Assembly (NCBI RefSeq): GCF_023277115.1
Contig: NZ_JALQCS010000001.1
Location: 310,001-374,000, forward strand
DNA length: 64,000 bases
Source of the DNA: Acidithiobacillus acidisediminis
GTDB lineage: Bacteria > Pseudomonadota > Gammaproteobacteria > Acidithiobacillales > Acidithiobacillaceae
Direction of reading: 5' to 3'
Shown here: one piece after another, positions 10,289-19,091 of the stretch
How the letters are laid out: every line of letters starts with the position of its first letter
How positions within the stretch are numbered: position 1 is the first letter of the stretch
Translations under genes and position numbers: made by a program
The notes under the pieces: model-generated
The model's database searches: none
Told to the model about the DNA's origin: nothing
What the model saw: only the letters and a program-made list of their open reading frames with translations

Positions 10289-11374
10289 TTGCCAATTCAA
10301 GCATTGTGGATGAGTGCGGTCATTCTGTTCGTGGGGGTGCTGCTGTGGTTTTTGCAGCGCGCGTATTTTCGCCGCTATCCCCACAAGGGATCCCTGCCTT
10401 TTTATTTGCTCCGAGTCATTGTGCAGGCCAGCATCGTCGTGGGTGGAATTCTTGCCCTGGGAGTGGAGTGGGGCATGCCAAAAAGCGGGATCCGCTTGAT
10501 CGGTCATTATTTTCTTGATGGATTCACCATCAGTGCCGTTCACGTCAATCCAGCGCATATCGTTGTCGCAATCCTCATTCTGCTGCTGCTTCTGCGCCTG
10601 GTAGAATTTTTTACCCAGCGGTTGGATCGGTTTCTCGGCATGTTCTCTCTGGATAGCGGGGCGCGGTATTCCCTCGTTACCCTGAGCAAATATGTGGCCA
10701 TCATCCTGAGTCTGGCGATCGGCCTCAGTCTCGCCGGCGTGCCCCTAGGGAAATTCGCCCTGATCGCCAGTGCCCTGTCGGTGGGTGTCGGTTTTGGCCT
10801 GCAAACCATGGTCAACAACTTCGTCTCCGGCATCATCCTGATCTTCGAGCGCCCCATCAAGGTGGGCGACTGGATCGCCGTGAGTAACACCGAGGGCTAC
10901 GTCAAGCGCATCAGCATTCGCTACACCCTGATCCTGACCTTTGATCGGACCGAGGTCTTTGTTCCCAACTCCGAGATCATCTCCGGTCAGGTGACCAACT
11001 GGATGTACAGCAACAATGTCTTGCGTCTGATGCTGCCCTTTACGGTGGAGCATGAGGCCAATCTGCAGCAGGTCAAGGACGTGATGGTGCAGGTAGCGCG
11101 GCAGCACCCGGACGTCATGCAGGATGACCCCAGCATCATCCCTCCCTCGGCCCTGATTCTGGACGTGAATACCAATGGTGTAGTGGTCTATCTGCGTGTC
11201 TATATTGGTGACTGTAATCTTGCCTTCAACGTCCAGACCGATCTCCGTGCCGGGGTCATGGAGGCCCTACTCAGCAACGGAATTCCGGTGGCCCGCCAGC
11301 AACAGGATGTGCGCATTCTCAACAGTCACTTCGAACCCCTGCGCCTGGCTGCGGACGCAGAGGCCAAGGCCTAG
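10289..11374 (+). CDS. MscS-family mechanosensitive channel
   Basis: A 361-residue small-conductance mechanosensitive channel. Several N-terminal membrane segments (to about residue 165) precede the pore helix and the MscS beta domain ([22 protein letters not shown]) and an alpha/beta C-terminal domain to about 345. Releases solutes on osmotic downshock. The start is TTG at 10289, supported by a GGGAGGG ribosome site six bases upstream; an ATG at 10310 is the alternative. Its stop overlaps the convergent hslU stop by four bases. Confidence 0.87.
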   Translation: MPIQALWMSAVILFVGVLLWFLQRAYFRRYPHKGSLPFYLLRVIVQASIVVGGILALGVEWGMPKSGIRLIGHYFLDGFTISAVHVNPAHIVVAILILLLLLRLVEFFTQRLDRFLGMFSLDSGARYSLVTLSKYVAIILSLAIGLSLAGVPLGKFALIASALSVGVGFGLQTMVNNFVSGIILIFERPIKVGDWIAVSNTEGYVKRISIRYTLILTFDRTEVFVPNSEIISGQVTNWMYSNNVLRLMLPFTVEHEANLQQVKDVMVQVARQHPDVMQDDPSIIPPSALILDVNTNGVVVYLRVYIGDCNLAFNVQTDLRAGVMEALLSNGIPVARQQQDVRILNSHFEPLRLAADAEAKA

Positions 11375-12699
11375 AGAATATAGCGCGAAAGATCCTCATC
11401 GGCGGCCAGGTCGTTCAGCCGGCCGTCGACATATTCGGCGTCGATGCAGAGCGGCTGGCTATCGTGATCCGGGGCCTGGAAGGCGATCTCTTCCAACAGA
11501 CGCTCCATCACGGTATGCAAACGACGGGCGCCAATATTTTCTACCCGCTCATTGACCTGCTGCGCAATCTCCGCAATGCGCCGGATGCCAGAATCGGCAA
11601 ACTGCAGGGTGACACCATCGGCGGCCAGCAGGGCGCTATACTGGCGGATCAAGGCATTTTCCGGCTCGCGCAGGATGCGCTCCAGATCGTCGGCCTGCAG
11701 GGCCTGTAACTCGACACGAATCGGCAGTCGGCCCTGTAATTCGGGAATCAAATCGGCGGGTTTGCTGAGGTGAAAGGCACCAGAGGCAATGAAGAGAATG
11801 TGATCGGTCTTGACCACCCCGTAGCGGGTGCTGACGCTCGCCCCTTCGATCAGGGGTAGCAGATCCCGCTGAACCCCTTCGCGGGACACTTCGGCCTGGC
11901 TCTGCCCCCCAGCGCGGGAAGTCACCTTGTCGATTTCATCGATGAAAACGATGCCATCCTCCTGTATCCGCTCCAGGGCTAGACTACGCACCTCCTCTTC
12001 GTTAACCAGTTTGGCCGCCTCTTCCTCCGCCAGCAGCTTGCGCGCCTCGGCAATCGGGATCTTGCGCTTGGCGGTCTTCTGCGGCGCCATATTGCTGAAA
12101 AGATCCCGCAACTGGGCGCTCATCTCCTCCATGCCCGGCGGCGTCATGATTTCGACATTGGCTTTCGGTGCCGCCAACTCGACCTCCACCTCCTGCTGAT
12201 CAAGGCGCCCCTCGCGCAGCATCTTGCGGAATTTCTGCCGCGTGCCTTCATCCTGACGCGGCACCGTGCTATCGCGAGGACCGGGAACCAGGATGTCGAG
12301 CAGGCGATCCTCCGCCAGTTCCTCGGCACGCAGACTGTTTGCGCCCTGCCGCTCGGCGCGCAGCATATTGACGGCAATCTCCGCGAGATCGCGAATGATC
12401 GACTCCACATCCTTCCCCACATAGCCAACTTCCGTGAACTTAGTGGCTTCCACTTTGAGAAAGGGCGCGCTGGCCAGCTGCGCAAGACGGCGGGCAATCT
12501 CGGTCTTGCCTACCCCGGTCGGGCCGATCATCAGAATGTTTTTGGGGGTAATCTCCTTGCGCAAGGGTCCCTCTACCTGGGCACGTCGCCAGCGATTGCG
12601 CAAAGCGACGGCTACGGCGCGCTTGGCTTCGGCCTGTCCAATGATGTACTTGTCGAGTTCCTGGACGATCTCGCGCGGGGTCATTTCACTCATTTTCAT
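11371..12699 (-). CDS. hslU: HslU ATPase of the HslUV protease
   Basis: AAA+ unfoldase subunit that feeds substrates to HslV. The 442-residue product has Walker [10 protein letters not shown], an I domain (about 105-240), Walker [11 protein letters not shown], and the C-terminal sensor-2 region ending DEDLSRYIL; the short C-terminal tail docks into HslV. The start overlaps the hslV stop (ATGA at 12696-12699). Confidence 0.96.
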   Translation of the reverse strand: MKMSEMTPREIVQELDKYIIGQAEAKRAVAVALRNRWRRAQVEGPLRKEITPKNILMIGPTGVGKTEIARRLAQLASAPFLKVEATKFTEVGYVGKDVESIIRDLAEIAVNMLRAERQGANSLRAEELAEDRLLDILVPGPRDSTVPRQDEGTRQKFRKMLREGRLDQQEVEVELAAPKANVEIMTPPGMEEMSAQLRDLFSNMAPQKTAKRKIPIAEARKLLAEEEAAKLVNEEEVRSLALERIQEDGIVFIDEIDKVTSRAGGQSQAEVSREGVQRDLLPLIEGASVSTRYGVVKTDHILFIASGAFHLSKPADLIPELQGRLPIRVELQALQADDLERILREPENALIRQYSALLAADGVTLQFADSGIRRIAEIAQQVNERVENIGARRLHTVMERLLEEIAFQAPDHDSQPLCIDAEYVDGRLNDLAADEDLSRYIL

Positions 12700-13238
12700 G
12701 CCAGTTCTTCCACGGTCCGCTGCTGATTGGTGTAGATACAGATTTCTCCGGCAATCGCCAGGGCTTGTTCGGCAACGGCGCGGGCCGGCAGTTCGCTATG
12801 ATCGAGCAAGGCACGCGCCGCAGCGAGGGCATAAGGACCGCCAGAACCAATGGCGATAATGCCGTATTCCGGCTCCAAGACATCGCCCTGACCGGTAATG
12901 ATGAGACTCTGGCTGCGATCGGCGACCGCCAACATGGCCTCCAGACGGCGCAAAACGCGGTCGGTGCGCCATTCCTTTGCCAATTCCACCGCGGCCTTGG
13001 CCAGTTGTCCGGGATGTGCCTTCAGTTTGGCCTCAAAACGCTCCAGCAGGGTAAAGGCATCGGCCGTAGCACCGGCAAAACCGGTCAGGACATCGGGCTC
13101 GATGCGCCGGACCTTGCGTGCGTTCCCCTTCATTACGGTGTTGCCGAAGGTGACCTGCCCATCGCCGGCCATGACCACATTGCTGCCACGGCGCACCGAA
13201 AGAATGGTGGTGCCATGGAGGGTCACTGCTTCACTCAT
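12696..13238 (-). CDS. hslV: HslV peptidase of the HslUV protease
   Basis: Proteasome-like threonine peptidase, a double-ring dodecamer with HslU caps. The 180-residue product reads [18 protein letters not shown]: the catalytic threonine corresponds to the first Thr of GTTI, so about nine leader residues would have to be removed, whereas E. coli HslV loses only Met. AGDGQVT and GSGGPYA family motifs follow. ATG at 13238 overlaps the xerC stop. Downstream hslU is coupled. Confidence 0.95.
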   Translation of the reverse strand: MSEAVTLHGTTILSVRRGSNVVMAGDGQVTFGNTVMKGNARKVRRIEPDVLTGFAGATADAFTLLERFEAKLKAHPGQLAKAAVELAKEWRTDRVLRRLEAMLAVADRSQSLIITGQGDVLEPEYGIIAIGSGGPYALAAARALLDHSELPARAVAEQALAIAGEICIYTNQQRTVEELA

Positions 13239-14136
13239 GCGATTGCTCCTTCTGTTTTGCGTGCGGGTGGGCGTCATCGTAGACCTGCGCGAGGTGCTGA
13301 TAGTCGAGGTGGGTATAGATGGCGGTGGTGTCAATCTGCGCATGGCCCAGGAACTCCTGCACCGCACGCAGATCGCCGGAGGATTGCAGTAGGTGGCTGG
13401 CGGCGCTATGCCGCAAGCTATGCGGGTGCAAGTGCTGTCCCAGGCGCTCGCGCCCAGCCTTATCGACCAGATATTGTACGCCACGCACCCCCAGGGGACG
13501 CCCCTGGCGGTTGAGGAACAGGGCCGTCTCTTGGCTTTCTGGTCGTCTCGCCAAATAGCGCTCCAGGGCTTGGCGCGCGATTCTCCCAACCGGGACGATG
13601 CGTTCCCGCTGGCCTTTTCCCAGTACGCGCAGGAGTCCGGCCTGCAGGTTCAGGTCGCTACGCCGCAGTTGCACGAGCTCTGAAACCCGCAGCGCACTGG
13701 AATAGAGCAACTCGAGGATGGCCTGATCGCGGATCTGCAGGAACTCGTCGTTGGCCTTCCCGCGCTGGTCGAGAAGTTCCTGCGCCGCATCCACCCCAAG
13801 CCAATCGGGAAAGTGCTGCTCGCCCTTGGGCATTGGCAGTCCGCGACTGGGGTCTTCCACTTGCGGATCTTGCAGCCGCAACCAGCGATAGAAACTGCGC
13901 AGCGCCGAGAAACGGCGCCGCAGACTGGGTACGGAAACCCCACGCTGCCGCTCGCGGATCAAGAAAAGACGCAGCGCTGGGGCGCGGATTTGCGCCAGGG
14001 AATGCAGCTGTTCACTGGCGAAAAATCGTTGCCAAAGCGCCAGATCTTCACGATAAGCGCTGACGGAATGGGCCGCCAATCGCGCTGGCGCAGCGCGCAG
14101 AAACGCCTTGATCTGGAGATCGATTTCACTCGGCAT
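13231..14136 (-). CDS. xerC: Tyrosine recombinase XerC
   Basis: Site-specific recombinase that with XerD resolves chromosome dimers at dif. The 301-residue protein has an N-terminal SAM-like core-binding domain (1-95) and a catalytic domain with the Arg of ALRVSEL, the [12 protein letters not shown] box (HxxR), the second His in [10 protein letters not shown] and the nucleophile Tyr in [11 protein letters not shown] at 14136 lies inside the end of the DUF484 gene. Sits in the conserved dapF-DUF484-xerC order. Confidence 0.94.
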   Translation of the reverse strand: MPSEIDLQIKAFLRAAPARLAAHSVSAYREDLALWQRFFASEQLHSLAQIRAPALRLFLIRERQRGVSVPSLRRRFSALRSFYRWLRLQDPQVEDPSRGLPMPKGEQHFPDWLGVDAAQELLDQRGKANDEFLQIRDQAILELLYSSALRVSELVQLRRSDLNLQAGLLRVLGKGQRERIVPVGRIARQALERYLARRPESQETALFLNRQGRPLGVRGVQYLVDKAGRERLGQHLHPHSLRHSAASHLLQSSGDLRAVQEFLGHAQIDTTAIYTHLDYQHLAQVYDDAHPHAKQKEQSHE

Positions 14137-14800
14137 GGGCGGCAGGAGGGGCCATGCTGCAGCGCTCCAGCGCTGCCGAAGCCAGCAGGGAAATCTGTTC
14201 CAGTATGTCGGTGCCCATGTCCGCACTGTAGCGCTCGGGATCAACACTGGCGAGCAGAACGAGGCCGCGACAGGCACGGGCCTCCAGGCGAATACTCGCA
14301 AAGGAAGCGAGCGGTTCTTCTGGCGTTGGGAAAAAATGCGCCATCTCGGCCTCACTGAGCAGCAGGCCCGCCTGCGCGCGTGCCATCCCGCCGAGACGCT
14401 GCCAGGAATCTTCGTCGATCGCCAGGGCATCAGGCAGCGTGGTATCTGGAGCGACCAGCAGGGCGAGAGATTCCACCGCAAAATCGTCGCGCAAGCTCCG
14501 GCGCAGGGCTTGCAGACAAGCGTCGCGATCCTGCGCGGTCAAAAGTTCAACGGCAAAGCGACTGAGGTGATGAGCGAGTTCCGTATGCCGGCGCGCCTGG
14601 CTCAGCAGATGATCGACACAGCGCTGCAGTTGCTCGCGCTCCTCGCGCAAACGCTGAATCTGCCGCTCCAGCAAGGAACTGGCAGAACCGACACCCAGGT
14701 GCGGCAGGGTAAGTTCTTGCAGCAATTCCGGGGCCTGTACGAGAAAGTCCGGGTGGGCCAGCAGATAGGCGCGGCATTGCGCCGCTGCGTCCTCCGTCAT
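14126..14800 (-). CDS. DUF484 family protein
   Basis: A 224-residue DUF484 (YigA-type) protein, predicted GAF-like fold with an N-terminal helical region (CRAYLLAHPDFLVQAPELLQELTLPH) and a coiled coil around residues 40-70. Function unknown; it nearly always sits between dapF and xerC. Its ATG is four bases after the stop of the small gene at 14804-14980, whose terminal codons contain the GGGAGGA ribosome site used here. Confidence 0.87.
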   Translation of the reverse strand: MTEDAAAQCRAYLLAHPDFLVQAPELLQELTLPHLGVGSASSLLERQIQRLREEREQLQRCVDHLLSQARRHTELAHHLSRFAVELLTAQDRDACLQALRRSLRDDFAVESLALLVAPDTTLPDALAIDEDSWQRLGGMARAQAGLLLSEAEMAHFFPTPEEPLASFASIRLEARACRGLVLLASVDPERYSADMGTDILEQISLLASAALERCSMAPPAAHAE

Positions 14801-14803
14801 GCC

Positions 14804-14980
14804 TCAGTCATCCTCCCAATGGGTATCCGTGTATTGCTCCGACCCGGCATGGATTTCCAGTCGGGCGATAAGCTGCGCCAACTGTTCCAATTCTTCGGGC
14901 GCAAGTTTGTCGAGAAACCCGATTTGCTGCGCAGGCACTTGCAGAGTGCGGGCAATGGCATCCAACAACTCTTGACTCAT
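14804..14980 (-). CDS. Small coupled protein between dapF and DUF484, 58 aa
   Basis: A short gene read directly from the sequence: MSQELLDAIARTLQV followed by a helical, Leu/Gln/Glu-rich body and an acidic tail ending HWEDD. Its ATG overlaps the dapF stop (ATGA at 14977-14980) and its stop is three bases from the DUF484 ATG, so the frame fills the gap exactly and looks translationally coupled at both ends. Predicted soluble, all-helical, no signal peptide, no cysteines. I do not recognise a family. Competing frames in this interval lack this fit. Confidence 0.72.
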   Translation of the reverse strand: MSQELLDAIARTLQVPAQQIGFLDKLAPEELEQLAQLIARLEIHAGSEQYTDTHWEDD

Positions 14981-15852
14981 AGACTTTCTCCTTGCGGGAT
15001 CCAGGTACCATCAAAGACCACCTGCGCCGGACCGATCATGCGTAGCGTCGCGCCCGGCCCAGACCAGTGGATTTCCAGTGTACCGCCAGGAAGCGTCACT
15101 TGCACCGCCTCCGCCAATTGGCCCCACAGTCGCCCCGCCACTACGGCAGCGCAGGCATTGCTGCCACAGGCCAAGGTCTCGCCAGCACCGCGCTCCCAGG
15201 TCCGCAGGTGCAGGTGTTCGCGGTCTGCAATCTCGAGAAAACCGACATTACAGCGTTCCGGGAAAGCGGGGTGGATCTCCAGCTCCGGTCCCCAATCCGC
15301 CACCGGGGCGCGGGCACAGTCCGCCACCGCCAAGAGGAGGTGCGGGTTCCCCATGCTCACCGCGGCAATTTCCAGATCCTGCCCACGGAAGGGCAAGGCG
15401 TAGCGAATGGCCGGTGCTGCTGCATGAAAAGGGATGGCGACGGGGTCGAGGATGGGCACGCCCATGTCCACCTCTACCAAGCCATCCGGACGGATCTGCA
15501 GCAGCATCTGCCCGGATCGCGTCTCTACCCGCAGCGGATTTTTGCGGCTCAGCCCACTGCGCTGCACAAACACGGCAAAACAACGGGCACCATTACCACA
15601 CTGATTTACTTCGCTCCCATCGGCATTGAAGATTCGGTAGCGAAAATCGCAGTCGGGGCTGATAGCCGGCTCCACCAGAAGGATCTGATCACAGCCAATG
15701 CCAAAGTGACGATCGGCAATCTGTCGGCAGTCTTCGGCACGTAAAGAAAAGGACTGGCGTATACCATCCAGGACCACAAAGTCGTTGCCAAGGCCCTGCA
15801 TCTTGGTAAACACCCAAGATTGCGCGAGTTGGTTTTTCTGCGAACTTTTCAT
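14977..15852 (-). CDS. dapF: Diaminopimelate epimerase
   Basis: Converts LL- to meso-diaminopimelate for lysine and peptidoglycan synthesis. The 291-residue product has both catalytic cysteines: in NQCGNGARCF and in LACGSNACAAVV. It carries about 16 residues before the canonical FTKMQGLGNDF; ATG at 15852 is used, but the internal ATG of MQGLGND is too late for the first strand, so the longer form is preferred. First gene of the dapF-small gene-DUF484-xerC-hslV-hslU run. Confidence 0.94.
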   Translation of the reverse strand: MKSSQKNQLAQSWVFTKMQGLGNDFVVLDGIRQSFSLRAEDCRQIADRHFGIGCDQILLVEPAISPDCDFRYRIFNADGSEVNQCGNGARCFAVFVQRSGLSRKNPLRVETRSGQMLLQIRPDGLVEVDMGVPILDPVAIPFHAAAPAIRYALPFRGQDLEIAAVSMGNPHLLLAVADCARAPVADWGPELEIHPAFPERCNVGFLEIADREHLHLRTWERGAGETLACGSNACAAVVAGRLWGQLAEAVQVTLPGGTLEIHWSGPGATLRMIGPAQVVFDGTWIPQGESL

Positions 15853-15917
15853 GCTGCCAGTGTAGCAGGTTGCCGCCAGCAGCAAAGCCTGCGAGATCCT
15901 GCAGGACGGATATTTTC

Positions 15918-15946
15918 TTGACGCTGGGCGACAGAGCCTCTAGCGT
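15918..15946 (+). promoter_or_regulatory. Candidate sigma-70 promoter for the dehydrogenase gene
   Basis: TTGACG and TAGCGT separated by 17 bases, 32 bases before the start of the gene at 15979. The -35 is good and the -10 weak. Confidence 0.35.
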
Positions 15947-15978
15947 TAAACCAACTGGTATGAATGTTTGGAGGTTAC

Positions 15979-16869
15979 ATGAAGATTGGATTTTTGGGAC
16001 TGGGGCGTATGGGCAGCGGTATGGCGCGACGCCTTGCTAATGCTGAGGATTCACTGACCGTCTATAACCGGAATTCCGAGGCGGCAAAAGCATTGCTGAG
16101 TTCCGGCGTCACTGCCGTCGCTCGTCCAGGGGCCATGGGCGATCGTGACCTCGTTTTCACCATGCTGGCGGATGACCAAGCAGTGCGCGAGGTCGTATTG
16201 GCGCCCGGCGCTCTCTTGGACAGCCTACCGCAGGGTGCAACCCATGTATCCTGCAGCACCATCAGCGTCGCCCTGGCCAAGGAACTGGCCGAGCGCCATG
16301 GCGCGAATGGCCAGAATTTCCTCTCCCTGCCCGTCTTTGGTCGCCCCGATGCCGCCGCCGCAGGCAAGCTCTTTCTTGTCGCTGCGGGCCAGGAAGACCT
16401 TGTCGAGCAACTCCGGCCGATTTTTCTGCGCCTGGGCCAGGATGTCTGGTGGGTCGGAGAGCAGCCCGAGCTGGCCAACCTGGTAAAACTGAGTGGCAAT
16501 TTCCTGATCGCGGCTACCATAGAATCCTTGGGAGAGGCGATGGCACTGGTGGAGAAGGGCGGTGTCGATCGCCACGCCTATCTCGACTTTCTGACACGTT
16601 CCCTGTTCACTGCGCCCATTCATCGCAACTATGGCAAGCTGATTGCCGACCGTGCCATTCGTCCAGCCGGATTTGCCGCCCCCCTCGGACAAAAGGATCT
16701 GCGCCTGGTGGGGGAGGCAGCAGAAAAATTGGCTGTGCCGATGCCATTTTCCAGCATCCTGCGTGATCGCTTCCTGGGCTTGGCAGCCCGTGGTGAAGCC
16801 GATGTGGATTGGGCGGCATTGGGGGTAGAAGCAGCACGTTCCGCTGGCCTTACCACCGACGGCGACTGA
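15979..16869 (+). CDS. NAD(P)-dependent 3-hydroxyisobutyrate dehydrogenase-like oxidoreductase
   Basis: A 296-residue beta-hydroxyacid dehydrogenase. The N-terminus is the Rossmann fingerprint GFLGLGRMGSGMA, the substrate loop is VSCSTIS in place of the usual D-x-S-T, and the catalytic Lys is in LVKLSGNFL (KxxxN). A GGAGG at 15970-15974 supports ATG 15979; an ATG at 15964 contains that site and is rejected. Substrate cannot be read from sequence; glyoxylate/succinic semialdehyde reductases and related enzymes share these motifs. Monocistronic by appearance. Confidence 0.8.
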   Translation: MKIGFLGLGRMGSGMARRLANAEDSLTVYNRNSEAAKALLSSGVTAVARPGAMGDRDLVFTMLADDQAVREVVLAPGALLDSLPQGATHVSCSTISVALAKELAERHGANGQNFLSLPVFGRPDAAAAGKLFLVAAGQEDLVEQLRPIFLRLGQDVWWVGEQPELANLVKLSGNFLIAATIESLGEAMALVEKGGVDRHAYLDFLTRSLFTAPIHRNYGKLIADRAIRPAGFAAPLGQKDLRLVGEAAEKLAVPMPFSSILRDRFLGLAARGEADVDWAALGVEAARSAGLTTDGD

Positions 16870-17009
16870 GGCGAGCTTTGTGAGGAGGACCAGAGCAGTC
16901 GAAATCGGCTGCCTGGCTTTGCAGGGAGCGTGGAAAAATGGCTTCTGACTGCGGGCCTTGCGCGCGATGCTCCGAGGCTCCAACTTGGGGCACCAGAGCG
17001 AGGAAAATT

Positions 17010-17083
17010 TGGCTGGGGGACGTGGATTCGAACCACGGTTAGCGGAGTCAGAGTCCGCTGTCCTACCGCTAGACGATCCCCCA
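17010..17083 (-). tRNA. tRNA-Gln(CTG)
   Basis: Full cloverleaf on the minus strand: 7-bp acceptor stem TGGGGGA/TCCCCCA, anticodon loop CTCTGAC with CTG anticodon, T arm with GGTTCGAATCC, discriminator G and encoded CCA (complement of 17010-17012). 74 bases. Confidence 0.95.
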
Positions 17084-17094
17084 ACGAGCTGCGT

Positions 17095-17124
17095 AGGGTA
17101 GCGAGTAACGGGTCAACATGTCAA
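17095..17124 (-). promoter_or_regulatory. Promoter of tRNA-Gln
   Basis: Minus-strand TTGACA (complement of 17119-17124) and TACCCT (complement of 17095-17100) with an 18-base spacer, about 12 bases before the tRNA 5' end. Perfect -35, modest -10. Confidence 0.55.
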
Positions 17125-17152
17125 ACTGTGACGCCCGTCGCAGGAGAGAACA

Positions 17153-18979
17153 ATGAGTGTCATGTTGATTCTGGCTGCTCTGGTTATTCTGGCGGCGGCG
17201 AGCCAATGGTTGGCATGGCGCTGGAAGCTCCCAGCAATACTTTTATTGCTCATAATCGGGATCCTGATCGGTCCGGTCTTGGGTCTTCTGGAACCCGACA
17301 AGCTTTTCGGTCCCCTCCTGTTTCCAGCCATTTCATTGGCCGTTGCGGTGATTCTATTTGAGGGCTCCCTGAGCCTCGACATCCGCGAGCTTGGGAATTT
17401 GGGTCGAGTGGTCCGCCGTATGGTGAGTATCGGCGCTCTCAGCAATTGGTTGATTCTGGCTGTCGCCACCCGCTGGATAACGGGCTTCCCATGGTCGATG
17501 GCAATTCTTTTTGGCGCCGTCATTGTTGTTTCTGGACCCACGGTTATCGGGCCGGTCCTGCGTGCTGCTCGACCCAACGACAAGATCCGTAATGTGCTGC
17601 TCTGGGAAAGCATCCTGATCGATCCCATTGGCGCTCTCCTCGCGGTACTGGTCTTTGCTGGAGTGATCGCGCATCAAGGCAATACCGGCCTATGGACTGC
17701 CGTCACGCTCTTTTTCAGCATGCTTATCCTAGGCTTGGGGCTGGGTTGCGGCGCGGGATATGGCTTGGGCAGACTGCTACGGAATCGCGCCATACCCGAC
17801 TACCTGCATGGCATTGTCGCCCTGGGTGCGGTCTTTATCGTCTTCGCCATCGCCAATTCCCTGGTGCACGAATCCGGCCTGCTTGCCGTGACCGTGATGG
17901 GTATCTGGCTTGCCAACATGCGCGACGTACCACGCGAACACATCCTGAATTTCAAGGAGAGTCTATCCATTCTGCTCATTTCTCTCCTCTTTTTGCTACT
18001 CGCTGCTAGGTTGCAGTTACGTGCTTTGGCAGAGGTGCTTTTTTGGGGATTTTTGCTTTATCTGGTCATCCAATTCGTTGCCCAGCCCCTCAAATTGCTC
18101 CTGGCCTATGATCGCCGGGAACTCCTAACTTGGCGGGAGCGCGCCCTCAGTGCCTGGATCGCGCCAAGAGGTATCGTTGCTGCTGCCGGCGCACCGGTCT
18201 ACGCCGCCCAATTGGAGGCTATGCGCTACCCCGGCGCAGAATACTTCGTGCCGCTGACATTTGCGGTGATCATCCTCACCGTACTCAGCGCAAGCTTTAC
18301 GACGCGACCTTTGGCACGGGTATTACGGGTGGCCGAGGGTGCGCCACGAGGGGTGCTGATTATTGGCGCCAATCCCTTTGCCATGGCGATCGCACAAAAT
18401 CTCCGCCAGTGGCAGTTTCGACCCGTGCTGATTGATGACGATTTTCATCAAATTCGCGAGGCACGCATGCAAGGTTTAGAAACCTTCTTCGGCTCGCCGG
18501 TATCCGAAGCTGCTGATCGAGAGCTCAGCCTGGTAGGAGTCGGTTATTTTCTCGCCCTATCCACGGATAACGCCCGCAATCTTGTCGCCAGTCTGCGCTA
18601 CACCCCAGAATTTGGCCATCGAGCTGTTTTCACGCTATCCGACGGCAGCCATCAGGAGAAAAGTGCGCGCCGGCGCATGGCCCGCCGCCACCGGCAACAA
18701 TATTTATTCGCCCCTAAAGCCACGGCGGAAGAGCTGCTGCAACGCCTCAGCAGCGGTTGGTCGCTAAAGATTACCAAGCTCAGTGAGCAGTTTGGCTGGG
18801 AGGAATACCGCCAGCAATTTGCCCTGACAGGTTTTCTGCCCCTCTTTCTCTTACGCGGCGACTACCTCTTTCCGTTCCTGGCTGGCTTACCGGAAAATGC
18901 TCTCACTCCCCAAGCTGGGGACCAAATTATGTCCTTAGTCGCAGCACAGGAAAGAAAGGAAGAACAAGATCAGCAGTAA
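17153..18979 (+). CDS. CPA1-type cation/proton antiporter with TrkA-N-like domain
   Basis: A 608-residue Na+/H+ exchanger-type protein. About 12 membrane segments fill residues 1-395, beginning SVMLILAALVILAAASQWL; the soluble C-terminal part (about 400-550) starts with a nucleotide-binding-like strand and loop (GVLIIGANPFAMAIA) followed by an acidic position (LIDDDF), as in TrkA-N domains. Probable role in pH or ion homeostasis, expected in an acidophile. ATG 17153 follows a CAGGAGAG ribosome site. A hairpin follows the stop. Confidence 0.85.
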   Translation: MSVMLILAALVILAAASQWLAWRWKLPAILLLLIIGILIGPVLGLLEPDKLFGPLLFPAISLAVAVILFEGSLSLDIRELGNLGRVVRRMVSIGALSNWLILAVATRWITGFPWSMAILFGAVIVVSGPTVIGPVLRAARPNDKIRNVLLWESILIDPIGALLAVLVFAGVIAHQGNTGLWTAVTLFFSMLILGLGLGCGAGYGLGRLLRNRAIPDYLHGIVALGAVFIVFAIANSLVHESGLLAVTVMGIWLANMRDVPREHILNFKESLSILLISLLFLLLAARLQLRALAEVLFWGFLLYLVIQFVAQPLKLLLAYDRRELLTWRERALSAWIAPRGIVAAAGAPVYAAQLEAMRYPGAEYFVPLTFAVIILTVLSASFTTRPLARVLRVAEGAPRGVLIIGANPFAMAIAQNLRQWQFRPVLIDDDFHQIREARMQGLETFFGSPVSEAADRELSLVGVGYFLALSTDNARNLVASLRYTPEFGHRAVFTLSDGSHQEKSARRRMARRHRQQYLFAPKATAEELLQRLSSGWSLKITKLSEQFGWEEYRQQFALTGFLPLFLLRGDYLFPFLAGLPENALTPQAGDQIMSLVAAQERKEEQDQQ

Positions 18980-18982
18980 ATC

Positions 18983-19008
18983 GGAAACCCAAGGATCGAT
19001 GGGTTTCC
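18983..19008. terminator. Hairpin after the antiporter gene
   Basis: Nine-bp inverted repeat GGAAACCCA / TGGGTTTCC with an 8-base loop, starting four bases after the antiporter stop and between convergent genes. The T-run is poor, so termination strength is uncertain. Confidence 0.5.
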
Positions 19009-19091
19009 TGAGTAGTTGATCAGCTCTGCCAATAGTCGCGAAATCTTCTTGCCGAGACGCTCGGCGAAAAGACCCTACAAGCTGGACAGAA

